The notes below the pieces were generated by a model. It was not told the origin of the DNA. It saw only the letters and a list, made by a program, of their open reading frames with translations, and did not search any database. Shown piece by piece: positions 31,668 to 42,296 of a DNA stretch of 64,000 nt. Location: NCBI RefSeq assembly GCF_014805685.1, contig NC_060885.1:24150132-24214131 (forward strand), written 5' to 3'. The stretch's first letter is position 1, and each line of letters opens with the position of its first letter. This stretch comes from Silurus meridionalis. Its lineage: Eukaryota; Chordata; Actinopteri; Siluriformes; Siluridae. The position numbers and the translations under genes are program-made.

Positions 31668-33690
31668 GTCCCTGAACCAGACGCAGGGTCTGCCTCCTGC
31701 CTGGGTGCCCTGAACCGGGACTTCGTGGACTGCTCTAAGTAAGGCCTGTCGACACTCTGGAGGAACAAAGGTCCGGTCCTCGGGACAACCAGGGGCGTCT
31801 GTTCTCCTCGTGTGGCCCTGCGGATGTTCTCGCCTAGCTCCCATATGATCGGGCTCAGAATGATCGTCGGAGGCAAGATAGGCCCAGGCTCGGTGGGTTC
31901 CTCAGGTCCATACACCCTGGAGAGAGCATCGGCCTTGCCGTTCTTTGATCCTGGCCGATAGGTGATGCTGAAATTGAACCGGTAAAAAGAGAGCCCACCG
32001 TGCCTGGCGAGGATTTAGGCGCTTGGCCTCACGGAGGTACTGAAGGTTCTTGTGATCCGTGATGACTATAAAAGGATGGACAGCCCCCTCCAGCCAGTGT
32101 CTCCACTCCTCCAGGGCTAGTTTGATGGCTAGGAGTTCCCGGTTGCCGATGTCGTAATTCTGTTCCGCTGGAGACAGCTTTTTGAGAAGTAGGCGAGGGA
32201 TGGAGTCGAGGGGATTCCTGAATGCTGGGAGAGGGTGGCCCCTACGCCCGTGGAAGATGCGCCCACCTCGACAACAAACGGGAGCTGGGGGTCAGGATGA
32301 TGGAGAAGCGGAGCGGTACAGAACCTCGTGCGTAGCTCCTCGAAGGCCCTTTGTGCATCCGGGGTCCAGGAGAGAGTCTTGGCTTTTCCTCGCAGGAGAG
32401 ACGTGAGTGAGGCGGAAACCAGGCTGAAACCTCCAATGAACCGGCGGTAGAAGTTGGCGAAGCCAAGAAACCTCTGGAGTTCCTTGATTGAGGTGGAACG
32501 GGCCAATCCCGACGGCCATCACCTTCCTTTCATCCATCCTGATGCCTGCTGCGTTGATGTTGTAACCCAGGAACTGTATCTCCGAGCGATGGAATTCACA
32601 CTTGGGAAGGTTGAGAAACAGTCGGTGTTCTCGCAGCCGGTCTAGGACCTGGGTGACGTGCTTGTGGTGTTCTTGCAGCGTCCTGGAGTAGATCAGGATG
32701 TCGTCGATGTAAACAATTACAAACCGATGGAGGAAGGGACGGAAAACCTCGTTCATACAGTTCTGAAAGACCGCCGAGCAATGGAAAGGCCATACGGCAT
32801 GACCCGATACTCATAATGACCAGAGGGAGTAATGAACGCCGTCTTCCACTCGTCCCCTTTGCGGATGCGCACCAGGTTGTACGCGCTTCGGAGGTCCAGC
32901 TTGGTAAAGACGCGAGCCTCACGTAGTTCTTCCAAGGCCGCTGGGACCAGGGGGAGCGGGTATGGAAGCGGGGCGATCTGTGCATTTAGGCCCCTGTAGT
33001 CGATACAAGGGCGCAGACCCCCGTCCTTCTTAGCCACGAAGAAGAAGCTAGAGGCCGCCGGGGAGGAAGACTGGGTGATGAAGCCCTGTCGGAGGGCCTG
33101 TTGGATGTAGCCCTCCATGGCTTGGTGTTCCGGGCTGACAAGGGGTAGACCCGCCTTTGGTAGCTTAGCCCCGGCTTTAGATCAATGGCACAGTCCCACG
33201 GCCGGTGTGGGGTAACTGAGTGGCGGCCTCCTCACTAAAGACGTCAGAAAAGGCCCGGTATTCATGCGGGATCTCTACCTGAGCGGGTTGGGGAGCTCCT
33301 TCCACTTGAGTAGCTGCCAGGGTTAAGACGGTCCGGAGGGGAGTCGGGAGTGGAAGTAAGCACTTATGCCGGCAGGCGGGGCTCCACTCCAGGATGTCGC
33401 ACGGGTCCCAGGAACAAGTGGGGAGTGCTTGGCTAACCAGGGACGACCCAGGATCACGCCCACTGTCGAATCCTCCAGTACGAGCAGTTGAATCTCTTCT
33501 TGGTGTAGCACTCCGACTTGGAGGACAATAGGTGGAGCACAGTACTTCACCTTGCCCTTCCCTAATGGTCGTCCCTGGATGGTCTGGACGGCCAGTTCCT
33601 GGGATCCCCTCTGCCGGCGTAGCTGGAGGCGTTCTAGACACGCCTGGGAGATGAAGTTCCCATGGATCCTGAGTCGACTAGGGCAGAAGC
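31668..33690 (-). pseudogene. gypsy pol: protease, RT and RNase H, frameshifted, integrase missing
   Basis: Reading 5' to 3' on the minus strand: protease active site LVDSGS (about 33668-33685) followed at once by a frameshift; VILGRPWLAKHSP (about 33420-33460); YRAFSDVFSEEAATQLP, the linker before RT; RT with [16 protein letters not shown] and [12 protein letters not shown] (32840-33060), then a frameshift near 32770; [13 protein letters not shown] with the catalytic YIDD intact (about 32700); another frameshift near 32510; [11 protein letters not shown] and the RNase H start ([18 protein letters not shown]), then the 'NRELLAI' region near 32135. The last piece, near 31690-31740, corresponds to the N-terminal zinc-binding region of integrase and ends at the duplication junction. 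The element could not complete a life cycle. Confidence 0.85.
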
Positions 33691-33711
33691 CGATAGAGAG
33701 AGCAGGGGTTA

Positions 33712-34600
33712 CTAAGGTGACCCTGAGCGAGACAGGTGAGTAATGTCAGAAGAAAGGGTGACCGTACTCACCGTCCGACGAGGAGGCCTCACTGGGCATT
33801 GGGCCACGCGATGTCCTCTCTCTCCACAGTAGAGGCAAGCTCCAGCCGCCCACCGGCGCTCCCTTTCTTGCCGAGACAGCCGCTGTGACCCGAGTTGCAT
33901 GGGTTCTGGTTCTGGAGTTGTTGGTACTGCCATAGCCTGTGCTGGTTCGACCTCGGGGGATTTGCAGGCTGCCAGGTGTTGAGAGACTCGGATGGATCTC
34001 TGAATAAAAGCCTCAAGCCCCAGAGAGTCATCATAAGTGGCCATCGCCAGCCTGAGCTCCTGATTTAGGCCTCTGCGGTATACAGCCAACAGCGCTTTCT
34101 CATCCCAACCAGCAGATGCCGCCAGAGTGCGGAAGCGGAGGCTGTAACTCGAAACGCTGTCTGTCCCCTGGTGGAGATTGAGCAGCTGATCAGCGGTTGA
34201 GGTATCCCCGGGGGCGGTGCTAAATACCTCGGCGAAATGACTCGTGAACGCGGGCGTATGACGCCAGGGCCGGGCTCGCTGCGCCCAGAGCGCTCTTGCC
34301 CACGCTAGCGCTCTTCCGGTGAGCAGCGAATCAGAAACGCGACCTTTGCTCGCTCGCTAGGAAAACATTGTGGTCGCATCTCGATGTAGACGGCCGCCTG
34401 GAGCAGGAATCCCTGACATTCCGCCGCGTTTCCGGAAAAAGACGCTGGGAGAGCCATCGGGCTGCCAGATGACGGAGGGGTTTGGTGCGCGGCTTCCGGC
34501 CGGAAAGCCTCTCGCGCCGCGGTGAGCTCCTCACAAACTCGGACGTGGCAACGGGCTGGTCCTCCGCTGACCCGGACGCTGCAGCGAGCTGGTCCTCCAT
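33712..34600 (-). pseudogene. gypsy gag with CCHC zinc knuckle, frameshifted
   Basis: ATG at 34600 opens MEDQLAAASGSAEDQPVA, soon losing frame. A second open segment (34089-33712) carries 'MAVYRRGLNQELRLAMATYD', typical of the capsid end, then a nucleocapsid zinc knuckle CLYCGERGHRVAQC (C-x2-C-x4-H-x4-C, about 33796-33837). In a working element gag would package the RNA into particles. At least two frameshifts separate start and knuckle. Confidence 0.8.
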
Positions 34601-34667
34601 GCTGAGGTAACGCGGTTTCTTTTCTTCCGTGTTAGGTGCCCCTCCGTTTGTGAAAGGTCCGTTCTTC

Positions 34668-34976
34668 TGTCAGGCAAAGAACGTGCCGGAAACCGAAGTA
34701 GATTCCACAAGGCTTTTAATGAGAAAAGCACAAAAATAAGGAAACCCCAGGTTTGCTAAACCAGGTAAGAGCGGTGATCAGGCAGAAGCAAAACAAATAA
34801 ACAATGCAAAGAAGTCCGACAGTGTTCTATCGCCTAAGCTGTAGAACGGACAATGAGCTGGTGGAGGGACGGAGGTTATATAGCATGGGAGCTGATGAGG
34901 GCCAGGTGTAGCTGATTAGTAAGTGGGAGAGTGGCTTGGAGTGATAAGTGAAGGTGTGGCTGGTGGATCCCTGACA
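34668..34976 (-). repeat. 5' LTR of the gypsy element
   Basis: On the minus strand it begins TGTCAGGGATCCACC and ends TTCTTTGCCTGACA, so the termini TGTCAG/CTGACA are a perfect 6-bp inverted repeat. A TATA box (gctatataacc, at 34873-34883) and a polyadenylation-like ATTAAA (about 34719-34724) lie where LTR signals belong. No classical TGG primer-binding site follows directly. Only one LTR is present. Length 309 bp. Confidence 0.85.
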
Positions 34977-37583
34977 GCTGTCATGTATTTGTGCCAAATA
35001 AAGGCTCTTCTTCTCCTCAAATGGTGGCAAATAATGTCAGTTGTTCTGTGCAGCAAACAATAACAAACACATCTAATGTGTGCTGTGAACAATGGTGAAC
35101 TAATTTTGGGGATTTCTTTTTGGTTACTTTCTGTCTTATCACAAACACTAAGTATCACTATGTGTCTAATTCAAATTGTGTAACATTTGAACAATGTGCA
35201 TTTTTTTTTATTTGTTGAGGCTTTGTATTCTCGCCTCTTCACCTCTTTAATCTTGTCCCGTTTCCATGGTAGTAGGAAACAAGAAAGGGTATAATTTGAA
35301 CCCAGACTGAGTGTTCACTAATGGAGCGCTGTGATGTAAATGCCACCAGAATTAAAGATTCTATTAGATCTCATATCTCGGTTCTGTGTTCATTTTGTGT
35401 CTTGTTAATGAATTAAAGATTTTGAAGGTTAGCTCAAATCCTAGTCTAATTGCATCTTTCTGAAGTCATGTTGTGATGATTAAAGCAGATATAAATTGGA
35501 TATATACAGTATGTATCAAATACAAATGAAGGTTTAGAACCAAGTTATTAGAATGCAAAAGGAAATTTGTGTCTTATTTATATCCAGTCATAAAAAAGCA
35601 AGCCCAAGCTAGAGCTTCAATTTTTCTTCATTTTTCTGCAGCAGCTGCACCTCGCATTTGCATCTGTCATATCGGGCCAACTGTAATCAAGTTCCGATTC
35701 AGAAATCATTTAACCAAGCACTCATGTCAACTTCCATCCATGTGCCTGGATTATTTCAAGTCAGTCTCTGTACACTCTCTTGATACCACAAGAAGTGCAT
35801 TATAACTGGTCTGCCCATGGACACAGAAATGTAAAAGAAGATAAGCTTTCTGAATTTTGTTGAGCTGGTGTGTACCTGAATATTGGAATTTTTTTAACTT
35901 CATCCTCAGAGTTCAGGAGACTTTCCGCATTCGCACACTTTTTTATGATATTTTATTCTATAAATGATCATAGCTCTTGTAACACAGCACCTAATCCACT
36001 TTCTGTCTGTGAAATCAATATGGGTCTTCTGATGTTTTAATTTATCAACACGAAAACAAGTTGTGTACTCTGGTCAAAGGCCAGGCAACGTCAATAATCA
36101 TACAGTTGAATGTCAGCTTTAAAAAGGGAATAATAAAAAGGAATAGAAAAAAACACCTCGTTTCCGCAAGAGACAGGATTCTCGTGGTGCATTGTTCTGG
36201 TGAAATGCCAAGTGTTAATAGCCAGTTGGTATGTTGTTAACAACAGAAAGTGAAACGTTGCACTGTTTGTTTTGCAGTGGTCGGAGACCCTGGCTGGTGA
36301 CAATTCTGCCTTGTGGTTAATGTGGGAAGCCTTTTTTAATTAAATTTCTCATATCTATTTATTTAAAATTAACTACAGTAATTATGGTGTTCAGAAGACA
36401 ATGAATTTCTTCAGTGAATCATAAAATCACAGTTTTTTGTTTTTTTTACTGCAGTGCATGTAATTCTAATTATTGGTGGTAGACTTACCGACTTACTCCA
36501 CCTGGTAATACCACCACTATCATGTCGCAATTATAGAAACCAGTACAATACAAACATGCAATATAACAACACATGGCATTACAGAGAGAGAGGAATTTCG
36601 CACATGGATGAAAATTATCCATATGGGTGAATACCATTTTACTAAAGCAAGAAATCCAGTTAAGACTCCAATCCTCTACACTACAACCGCAACTGTGCCA
36701 CCTAAAACATCTGGAGCAGTTCAGAATCAATATTTGTCTAATAACATGACAAAAACATTAAAATGTAAATGAAATACAACCTACTCCCCAGAGAGATGCA
36801 GACTCAGAATTTGCACCGCTCCTCAGAAGCTGTAATTCAGTGTTACCGCTCGTATTCACTGGTCTGGAAGTGGCGAACAAACCCTCTCCCGGGCTGAGAC
36901 AAGCTAGCTAGCTTTGAGGTTGGCCGACCTCCTCACCATGGCTAGAATTTCTGGAAAATGTATTTTTAAGTATGTACGACCAAATTAATTTCTCATCCTC
37001 CATATGCATAAAAAAGTTTTACTCAGATGTACTGATGTGTGCTGACCCACAGACGTGTTTTGCCAGTCAAATTTGTTTGTAACATTTTCCTATGACCAAC
37101 CAATCAGAGGAGGGAAAAATGCTGACGCTATTCTGGGCCAGCAAGCTGGTGCTGTGAGGCGAATATGAAATCTGATTGGTTAAAGAAACAGAGCTATTTC
37201 TTGAGGAGAATATGTAAAAAAAAAGGCCAGCATTACAGGCTTTGCAGGCCCTGGGCAAATTAGATTGACATGGCAGCACATAGAGGCTGAAATCTGATTG
37301 GACAAAAAAATCTAAACTCCACATACACGTACTGGAAGCAGTGCAGCCAAGAGAAACGCTACAAAATGAAAAGAATAAACTGTTGGGAATAAATTAATAC
37401 AAATCCATGCAACAACTATTAGAATTTAGGTTGTAAATGTAGGTCAGTGCTTCTGTTTAGGCCAGCAGAGAAGGCTTTGCTGGCCCTGACCGCCCACCAC
37501 TGCGTACAAACAATATAAAGTAATCTTTACTGATCACGAATGTCTGACAATGTGTGTGTCAAATTATTTAAAAATTAAAAAAT
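34977..37583. repeat. Direct duplication, copy 2 (2.6 kb)
   Basis: Second copy of 29050-31667, starting at the base after the gypsy LTR and ending where copy 1 meets the broken gypsy pol. Right of 37583 the sequence is unique ('tttcattggtccttttggg'), so copy 2, not copy 1, is joined to the true right flank. It lacks the 18-bp insertion of copy 1 (compare 36087). Confidence 0.95.
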
Positions 37584-37604
37584 TTTCATTGGTCCTTTTG
37601 GGTG

Positions 37605-38085
37605 GACACTTATACACTAAATGAACAAATGTCTGTAGACACCTGAACATATGATTCATATGTGCTTTTTGTACATTTTTTCCACTTTTAATCATTATTT
37701 GCTCTTATAATAACTTCTTCTTGGAAGATTTTCCACTAGATTTTGGAGTGTGGGTGTGGAGATTTGTGCTCATTTAGCCACATTAGTACTAGTAAAATCA
37801 GTTTCTGATGTAGGTGAGGTGAAGAGGCCTAAGGTGCATTCAGAGTTCCAATTCATCCTAAAGATGTACATGAAGCTTGTGTACAAGCGTGTGGTCATGT
37901 TGGAACAGGTCATGTTTGGGTCTCCTAGTTGGAGTGAAGGAAGTGAAAATTTAAGGCTACTGCATCCAGACATACTATACAATTGTGTGCCTGTGACTTT
38001 GAGGTAACAGTTTGGGGAAGAACCACACATTGCTGGAAAATCAAGGGGTCCCAATACTTTTATTCATATATTGTGTGTATAAAAT
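37605..38085 (-). mobile_element. Tc1 family A remnant, copy 5
   Basis: Minus-strand copy bounded by 'atacactaaatgaacaaatgtctgtagacacctg' and 'gtcccaatacttttattcatatattgtgtgta'. Between them lie 'ccactagattttggagtgtg', 'ctgatgtaggtgaggtg', 'ttggaacaggtcatgtttggg' and 'gtttggggaagaaccacac'. The transposase region is partly deleted. Confidence 0.75.
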
Positions 38086-38599
38086 GTGTACCTTAAAAAC
38101 AAATAGTTAAACTTTCTGTTAAAGGAAGCTTTTCTTTCCAAGCAGTGTAATCTTCTACTCTGTGTTCTTTTCTTGTGGCAATTGCTGTACAATATCATAT
38201 AAAAAACTCCAACATGACACTCTCAAGCATCCTTTTAAAAAACTGATGATTGAAACTGATGATTATTGATAATTAAAATTGTTTCCAGGTTCCAGACAAA
38301 CAATCTTCAAAACATATGAAATTAGTTTTATTAGTATTTTTCTGCACAACAAATCATTCACTCACTCGCTCTCTAATTTATATTTTGCTGACAGTTCTAA
38401 AAGAAATTTGTTCTGATAGTGTAGAAGGCTGGATATAGGGAGCCCTACCAGCAGATGGTGCCGTAACTCTGGTGCTTTCAAAGGGCATGAACAAAGTTGC
38501 AAAACCAAATGTTTTCTTGAACTTTTCAGATATTTTTCACACACGCTCAAACTGCATAAAGTCACTGACAGTTCTTAGGTCAAAGTTGTAATTTCTGTT
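38086..38599. other. Gene-free stretch
   Basis: AT-rich; no features recognised. Confidence 0.4.
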
Positions 38600-38699
38600 T
38601 CGCAAATGTTTCGCAAAGGCGAAGTTTTGTTCGAAAAGAATTTCGGCTTTTCTCCTCAAAAATCTCTCTCCTGACATCATCCCCATGGATCACTCATGA

Positions 38700-39050
38700 C
38701 TTTATGAATGAAGCAATTACTATATAAGACAACCTGGTGTGGTTTTGCATAGGAACACGGAGCTGGTATCTATTTCTTCTTTCAGAGGAAGAAGCCTCAT
38801 TTGCAAGTGTAATAGTATTAGTGTGTTTACTTCAATCGTCCCATTATCCTATTAATTATTAAAATAATGGATGACAGGGTTCTCCATTAATCACTGTTGC
38901 TTTGGACTGCAGCCTGTCAGGACTGCCTAATCATTTTAACAGCAAATAATTAGCATGCAAGATGTAGCCCACAATTAAAAAACATTTATATGCAGGGCCT
39001 ATGAAAATGACCTGTTGCATGATTTCACGTATTGAGAAAAACATACTTTC
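38700..39050. promoter_or_regulatory. Candidate conserved non-coding element
   Basis: A run rich in homeodomain-type TAAT cores within complex sequence: 'cctattaattattaaaataatgg', 'ctccattaatcactgttgc', 'gcctaatcattttaacagc', 'aaataattagcatgcaag'. Density and non-repetitive character suggest an enhancer-like conserved element near a developmental gene. No alignment was available. Confidence 0.35.
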
Positions 39051-39115
39051 CTGTATTGTAGATTTAGACATGATGTGTGCTGAAGTAGAAAAGTTTCACA
39101 GTTGTATATGTTTTT

Positions 39116-39116
<1 letters not shown>

Positions 39117-39178
<62 letters not shown>

Positions 39179-39180
39179 AC
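39117..39180. repeat. (GAAA)n microsatellite
   Basis: About 16 tetranucleotide units, purine-rich on the + strand. Confidence 0.95.
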
Positions 39181-39185
39181 GAAAG

Positions 39186-40654
39186 GTGCTTGTGAGAATC
39201 TGGACAGGATCTGGTTCAAGACCTCCTCCTTGTCTCTCAGTGCTTGGCAGTACTTTCCAGAACCCCTAGTTCCCTATGTGTCATTCAAGGGAAAAGAATA
39301 CAATATTGTTTTCAAGCCTGCCTGATGTAAGGAAGACTGTAGAGAAAGGGCAGAGGGGAGGGCTCACCAAGAGGGGGTAATGAACAACTGAGCAGAATCT
39401 TAAAGCCTTAAAGTCTTTGTTTCTCTCACTTTATGGTCACTTACTGTGGAGATTCATATTTAAATTGGCCGGGGCTCTGAATTGACTGTTCACACATTCA
39501 CAGTAGTAGACTCACCTCCAACGATCAGCCCCCTCTTGAAAAAAAAAAAGAACACTCCCTATGAGTAGAGCTAATTAGAATGAAGGTTACAATCGCAAAA
39601 GAAAGTGTCTTAATCCAATAGTCACTCATGCATTAAGCATTGGTTTCTGTCAGCTCTTGAGTGCCAAGCTCGGAAAAATAAAGTGGCGTGGCTGGTGGAG
39701 GGCTGAATATAAGACCTGTGTTTGACACTCACTCTATGGTAGATTTATCAGGCACACAAGAGAATAATTTAGTGGGTATGTTAAGTTAGTTAACATTGTA
39801 GTCAATAAAAACAAGACCTCATTTGAAAGTAATTTTCGAATGAAAATGTTTTGTGTGGAAATATGAGAAAGCACAGTAATGTGATGGACATGCCTCACTG
39901 AATATGCATTTCTTTTTTTTTCACTCAGTGAAATCTGTAGCTTTGCAGCCCAATGAGAGCTCTTCAATAACACACTTGGAAGAAAAACACAACAAGCTGC
40001 CTGGGTTCTGTGCTTGCGAGTCGATTTTCCGATACTCCTTCTTCTGACAGACATCATACTCAGAGAATGACCTCTCTACAGTATATAGCCATTAGTGCAT
40101 GTTGTTTTACTGTGGTGAAAACTGAGCCATCCAGTCAATCCAGTATTCACAGGTGTGTAAGTGTGGAGAGAAAAAGGTCAATTCTTCTGATTCCCTCTAT
40201 TCTAGCGACCCTTCCTTCTCCTGGGTTGTGCCGTGTCTGACAGAGATCAAATCACCTGGAATCCTTCAGATGTCTCTGGTGAGCCTGGCTTCCCTGCCGG
40301 CATTCAGGGGGAGTTCCTGCAGGAAAGCACACGGGTGTGCAGACTGTGCTGCATGCCTCTAGTCAGCAGTGCGAAGAGAAACCCAGAGGGTCAAACCCCT
40401 CCAGCAGTCACAAATCATATCAACGTGTGAGGAGGATTTCCATCACAGCTGCTTCCTCATCTGGGTAAACAGGACAGGAAATGTGAAACCTCTTCCTCCT
40501 CTAGCTGGACCAGTTCAGAAAAGACAATATGTGGAGGGATCCTGTGGTGCTCAATAGCTGATTTTTCAACATAAAGAGAGATGATAGTGATAGTGACTGG
40601 AAAGATTAAGAGTTCTCTTTGTTCCTGAGAGAACTTGAAATGTAACACTCAAAG
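39186..40654. other. Gene-free stretch of mixed composition
   Basis: Single-copy-looking DNA. A GC-richer segment at 40200-40440 has two short overlapping frames but lacks consistent codon bias, so I do not call an exon. Confidence 0.4.
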
Positions 40655-41185
40655 CTCAGCTCAAACATTGACCTGAATTTTCCATCCATATGTGGTTCTT
40701 CCCCAAACTGTTAATACATAGTTGGAGGCACACAATTCTATAGGATGTAGAATTAAATTTTCCCCTCACATGAACTACAAGACCAAACCTGTTCCAGCAT
40801 GACAATGACCCTGTGTTTAAGCTCCATGAAAAAAAGAGAGTTCTTTAATACTTTTATACTTTAATACTTTTAATACTTTACATGGATTGAAGTGGATCTT
40901 GAGTGGCATGTTATGCTCTGAACTCAAGCCTATTGAGATGAATGTGAGCACTGACTGCACACCAGGCCTCCTCACCTACATCAGTACCTGTCTTTACTAA
41001 CCCCCTTGTGGCTGAATCTCAATAAATTTCCACAAGCACACTCCAAAATCTAGTGGAACATCTTCCTATTAGAGTGGAGCTTATTATGACAGCAAATGGG
41101 CACTATATGTGGAATAGGATGTTCTAAAAGCACATACGAATCTTCTGGTCAGGTGTCCACAAACTTTTTGTCCATGTTGTGTATA
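40655..41185 (+). mobile_element. Tc1 family A remnant, copy 6
   Basis: The longest copy of the family here: 'catatgtggttcttccccaaactgtt', 'gaccaaacctgttccagcatgacaatgaccctg', 'gcaccaggcc'-type C-terminal region, 'ccaaaatctagtggaacatcttcc', and the right end 'ggtcaggtgtccacaaac'. A small 'tttaatacttt' tandem array (40839-40880) has expanded inside. Frames are broken throughout. Confidence 0.8.
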
Positions 41186-41800
41186 TACTGTATAATTTTT
41201 CGTTTACAGTTACCATTGTGGAACATCCATAAAAAAGGTAAAATCCTCTGTAACTTACAAAGCCACAGAATCACTTGCATCGGAGCCTTTGATTGGCAAT
41301 AAATACCTTCTGACAAAAAACTTCTCAATAACAAGACTTAAACATTTTTCTTTGTTAAGTAAAAACACAATTTTAAAAATGTTTCTTATTAGTCTGAGAT
41401 GATGTGGAATAACACTATAAAAGTGATAACCTATGTGAATGAGCACATTAGAAAAATGATTTGCATAATAGCTAGCTTTTGATTTAAAAATGTATACATA
41501 TTAGAGAGAGAAATCCTAAACTTTTAGTCATAGGTGACAAAATGAGTCACAGAGATGAATTTATGCCTTCATTATCTTCCGTGATGAAGTCACTTGTTAG
41601 CACGCTATCGTGTGAAAACTGGAAGCCACTCTGCATTATTTCCTGAGAGAATTTCCGAAATGAGAGTGATCATAAAAGAATGCTTTGGCTTAATACCAAT
41701 AACAGCTCAGAAAATCTCATTTGCTATGTTGCATTAGTAATGGGATGCTCTAATATGTGGCTGTAAGAACAGCGATCAACCACTGAATACAATATTTTGG
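41186..41800. other. Gene-free stretch
   Basis: No recognised feature. 'tatcttccgtgatgaagtcacttgttagc' and surroundings are complex but unassigned. Confidence 0.4.
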
Positions 41801-42163
41801 GGTGGAGTGGGTGGAGAAGAGTGGCAGGAGTGATTTGTGATAGGTTTGTGAGGAGGTTTATAGGACTGTGGTGAGACCTGCATGGTTGTATGTTTTGGAG
41901 ACAGTGGCATTGCGTAAAAGACAGGAGGTGGAGCTGTAGGTAGCAGAGTTGAAGCTGTTGAGGTTTTCGTTGGGAGTGATGAGGATGGAGCCACCAGGAA
42001 GGAGAAAAAGAGGAAGACTAAGGAGGAGGTTCATGGATGTGGTGAGGGAATACATGCAGATAGTTGGGTTGAAAGAAGCAGATGTAGAGGACAGAGGGTT
42101 ATGGAGACGGATGATCCGCTGTGGCGACCCCTAATGGGAGAAGCCAAAAGAAGAAGAAGACTG
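41801..42163 (+). mobile_element. RTE-like LINE 3' fragment
   Basis: Matches the 3' end of the element at 24121-26150: 'gtggagtgggtggagaag', 'tataggactgtggtgagacc', 'aaaagacaggaggtggagctg', 'gtttatgg/gttcatggatgtggtgaggga', 'cggatgatccgctgtggcgacccct' and the 'aagaagaagaag' tail. It has internal deletions relative to the larger copy (for example, the HVQKR segment is missing). Confidence 0.85.
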
Positions 42164-42296
42164 TCTCCACTTCAGCAGATCTGCATAGCAAAGGGGGGTT
42201 TATGATATAATTCCCAGTGCCTTTAAGAAATATGCTAATGGAGCCATGAACTCATTTCACAGTTCTCTTCTAGGCTTATGAGATATCTTGTTTCTA

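Larger units (their letters stand above)
31668..34976 (-). mobile_element. Truncated Ty3/gypsy LTR retrotransposon
   Basis: Minus-strand element with a single LTR at its 5' end (34668-34976), gag (about 33712-34600), protease, reverse transcriptase and RNase H (31668-33690). It stops at the start of integrase; the integrase core and the 3' LTR are absent. It fills exactly the gap between the two copies of the 2.6-kb duplication: its LTR end touches copy 2 and its broken pol end touches copy 1. Higher GC than the flanks. Multiple frameshifts, many in short homopolymers, interrupt otherwise well-conserved motifs. Confidence 0.9.

Noticed and set aside
32182..32645. Plus-strand frames across the gypsy element
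   Set aside because: They are antisense shadows of the minus-strand pol gene, where RT and RNase H motifs are clear.
39117..39180. CRISPR-like or regulatory tandem array
   Set aside because: A plain GAAA tetranucleotide microsatellite with no spacers.
40233..40430. 65-codon + frame with cysteines (VCRLCCMPLV) in a GC-richer patch
   Set aside because: An upstream 'ctattctag' could be an acceptor, but three overlapping frames are equally open, there is no strong donor or family resemblance, and codon bias is weak.
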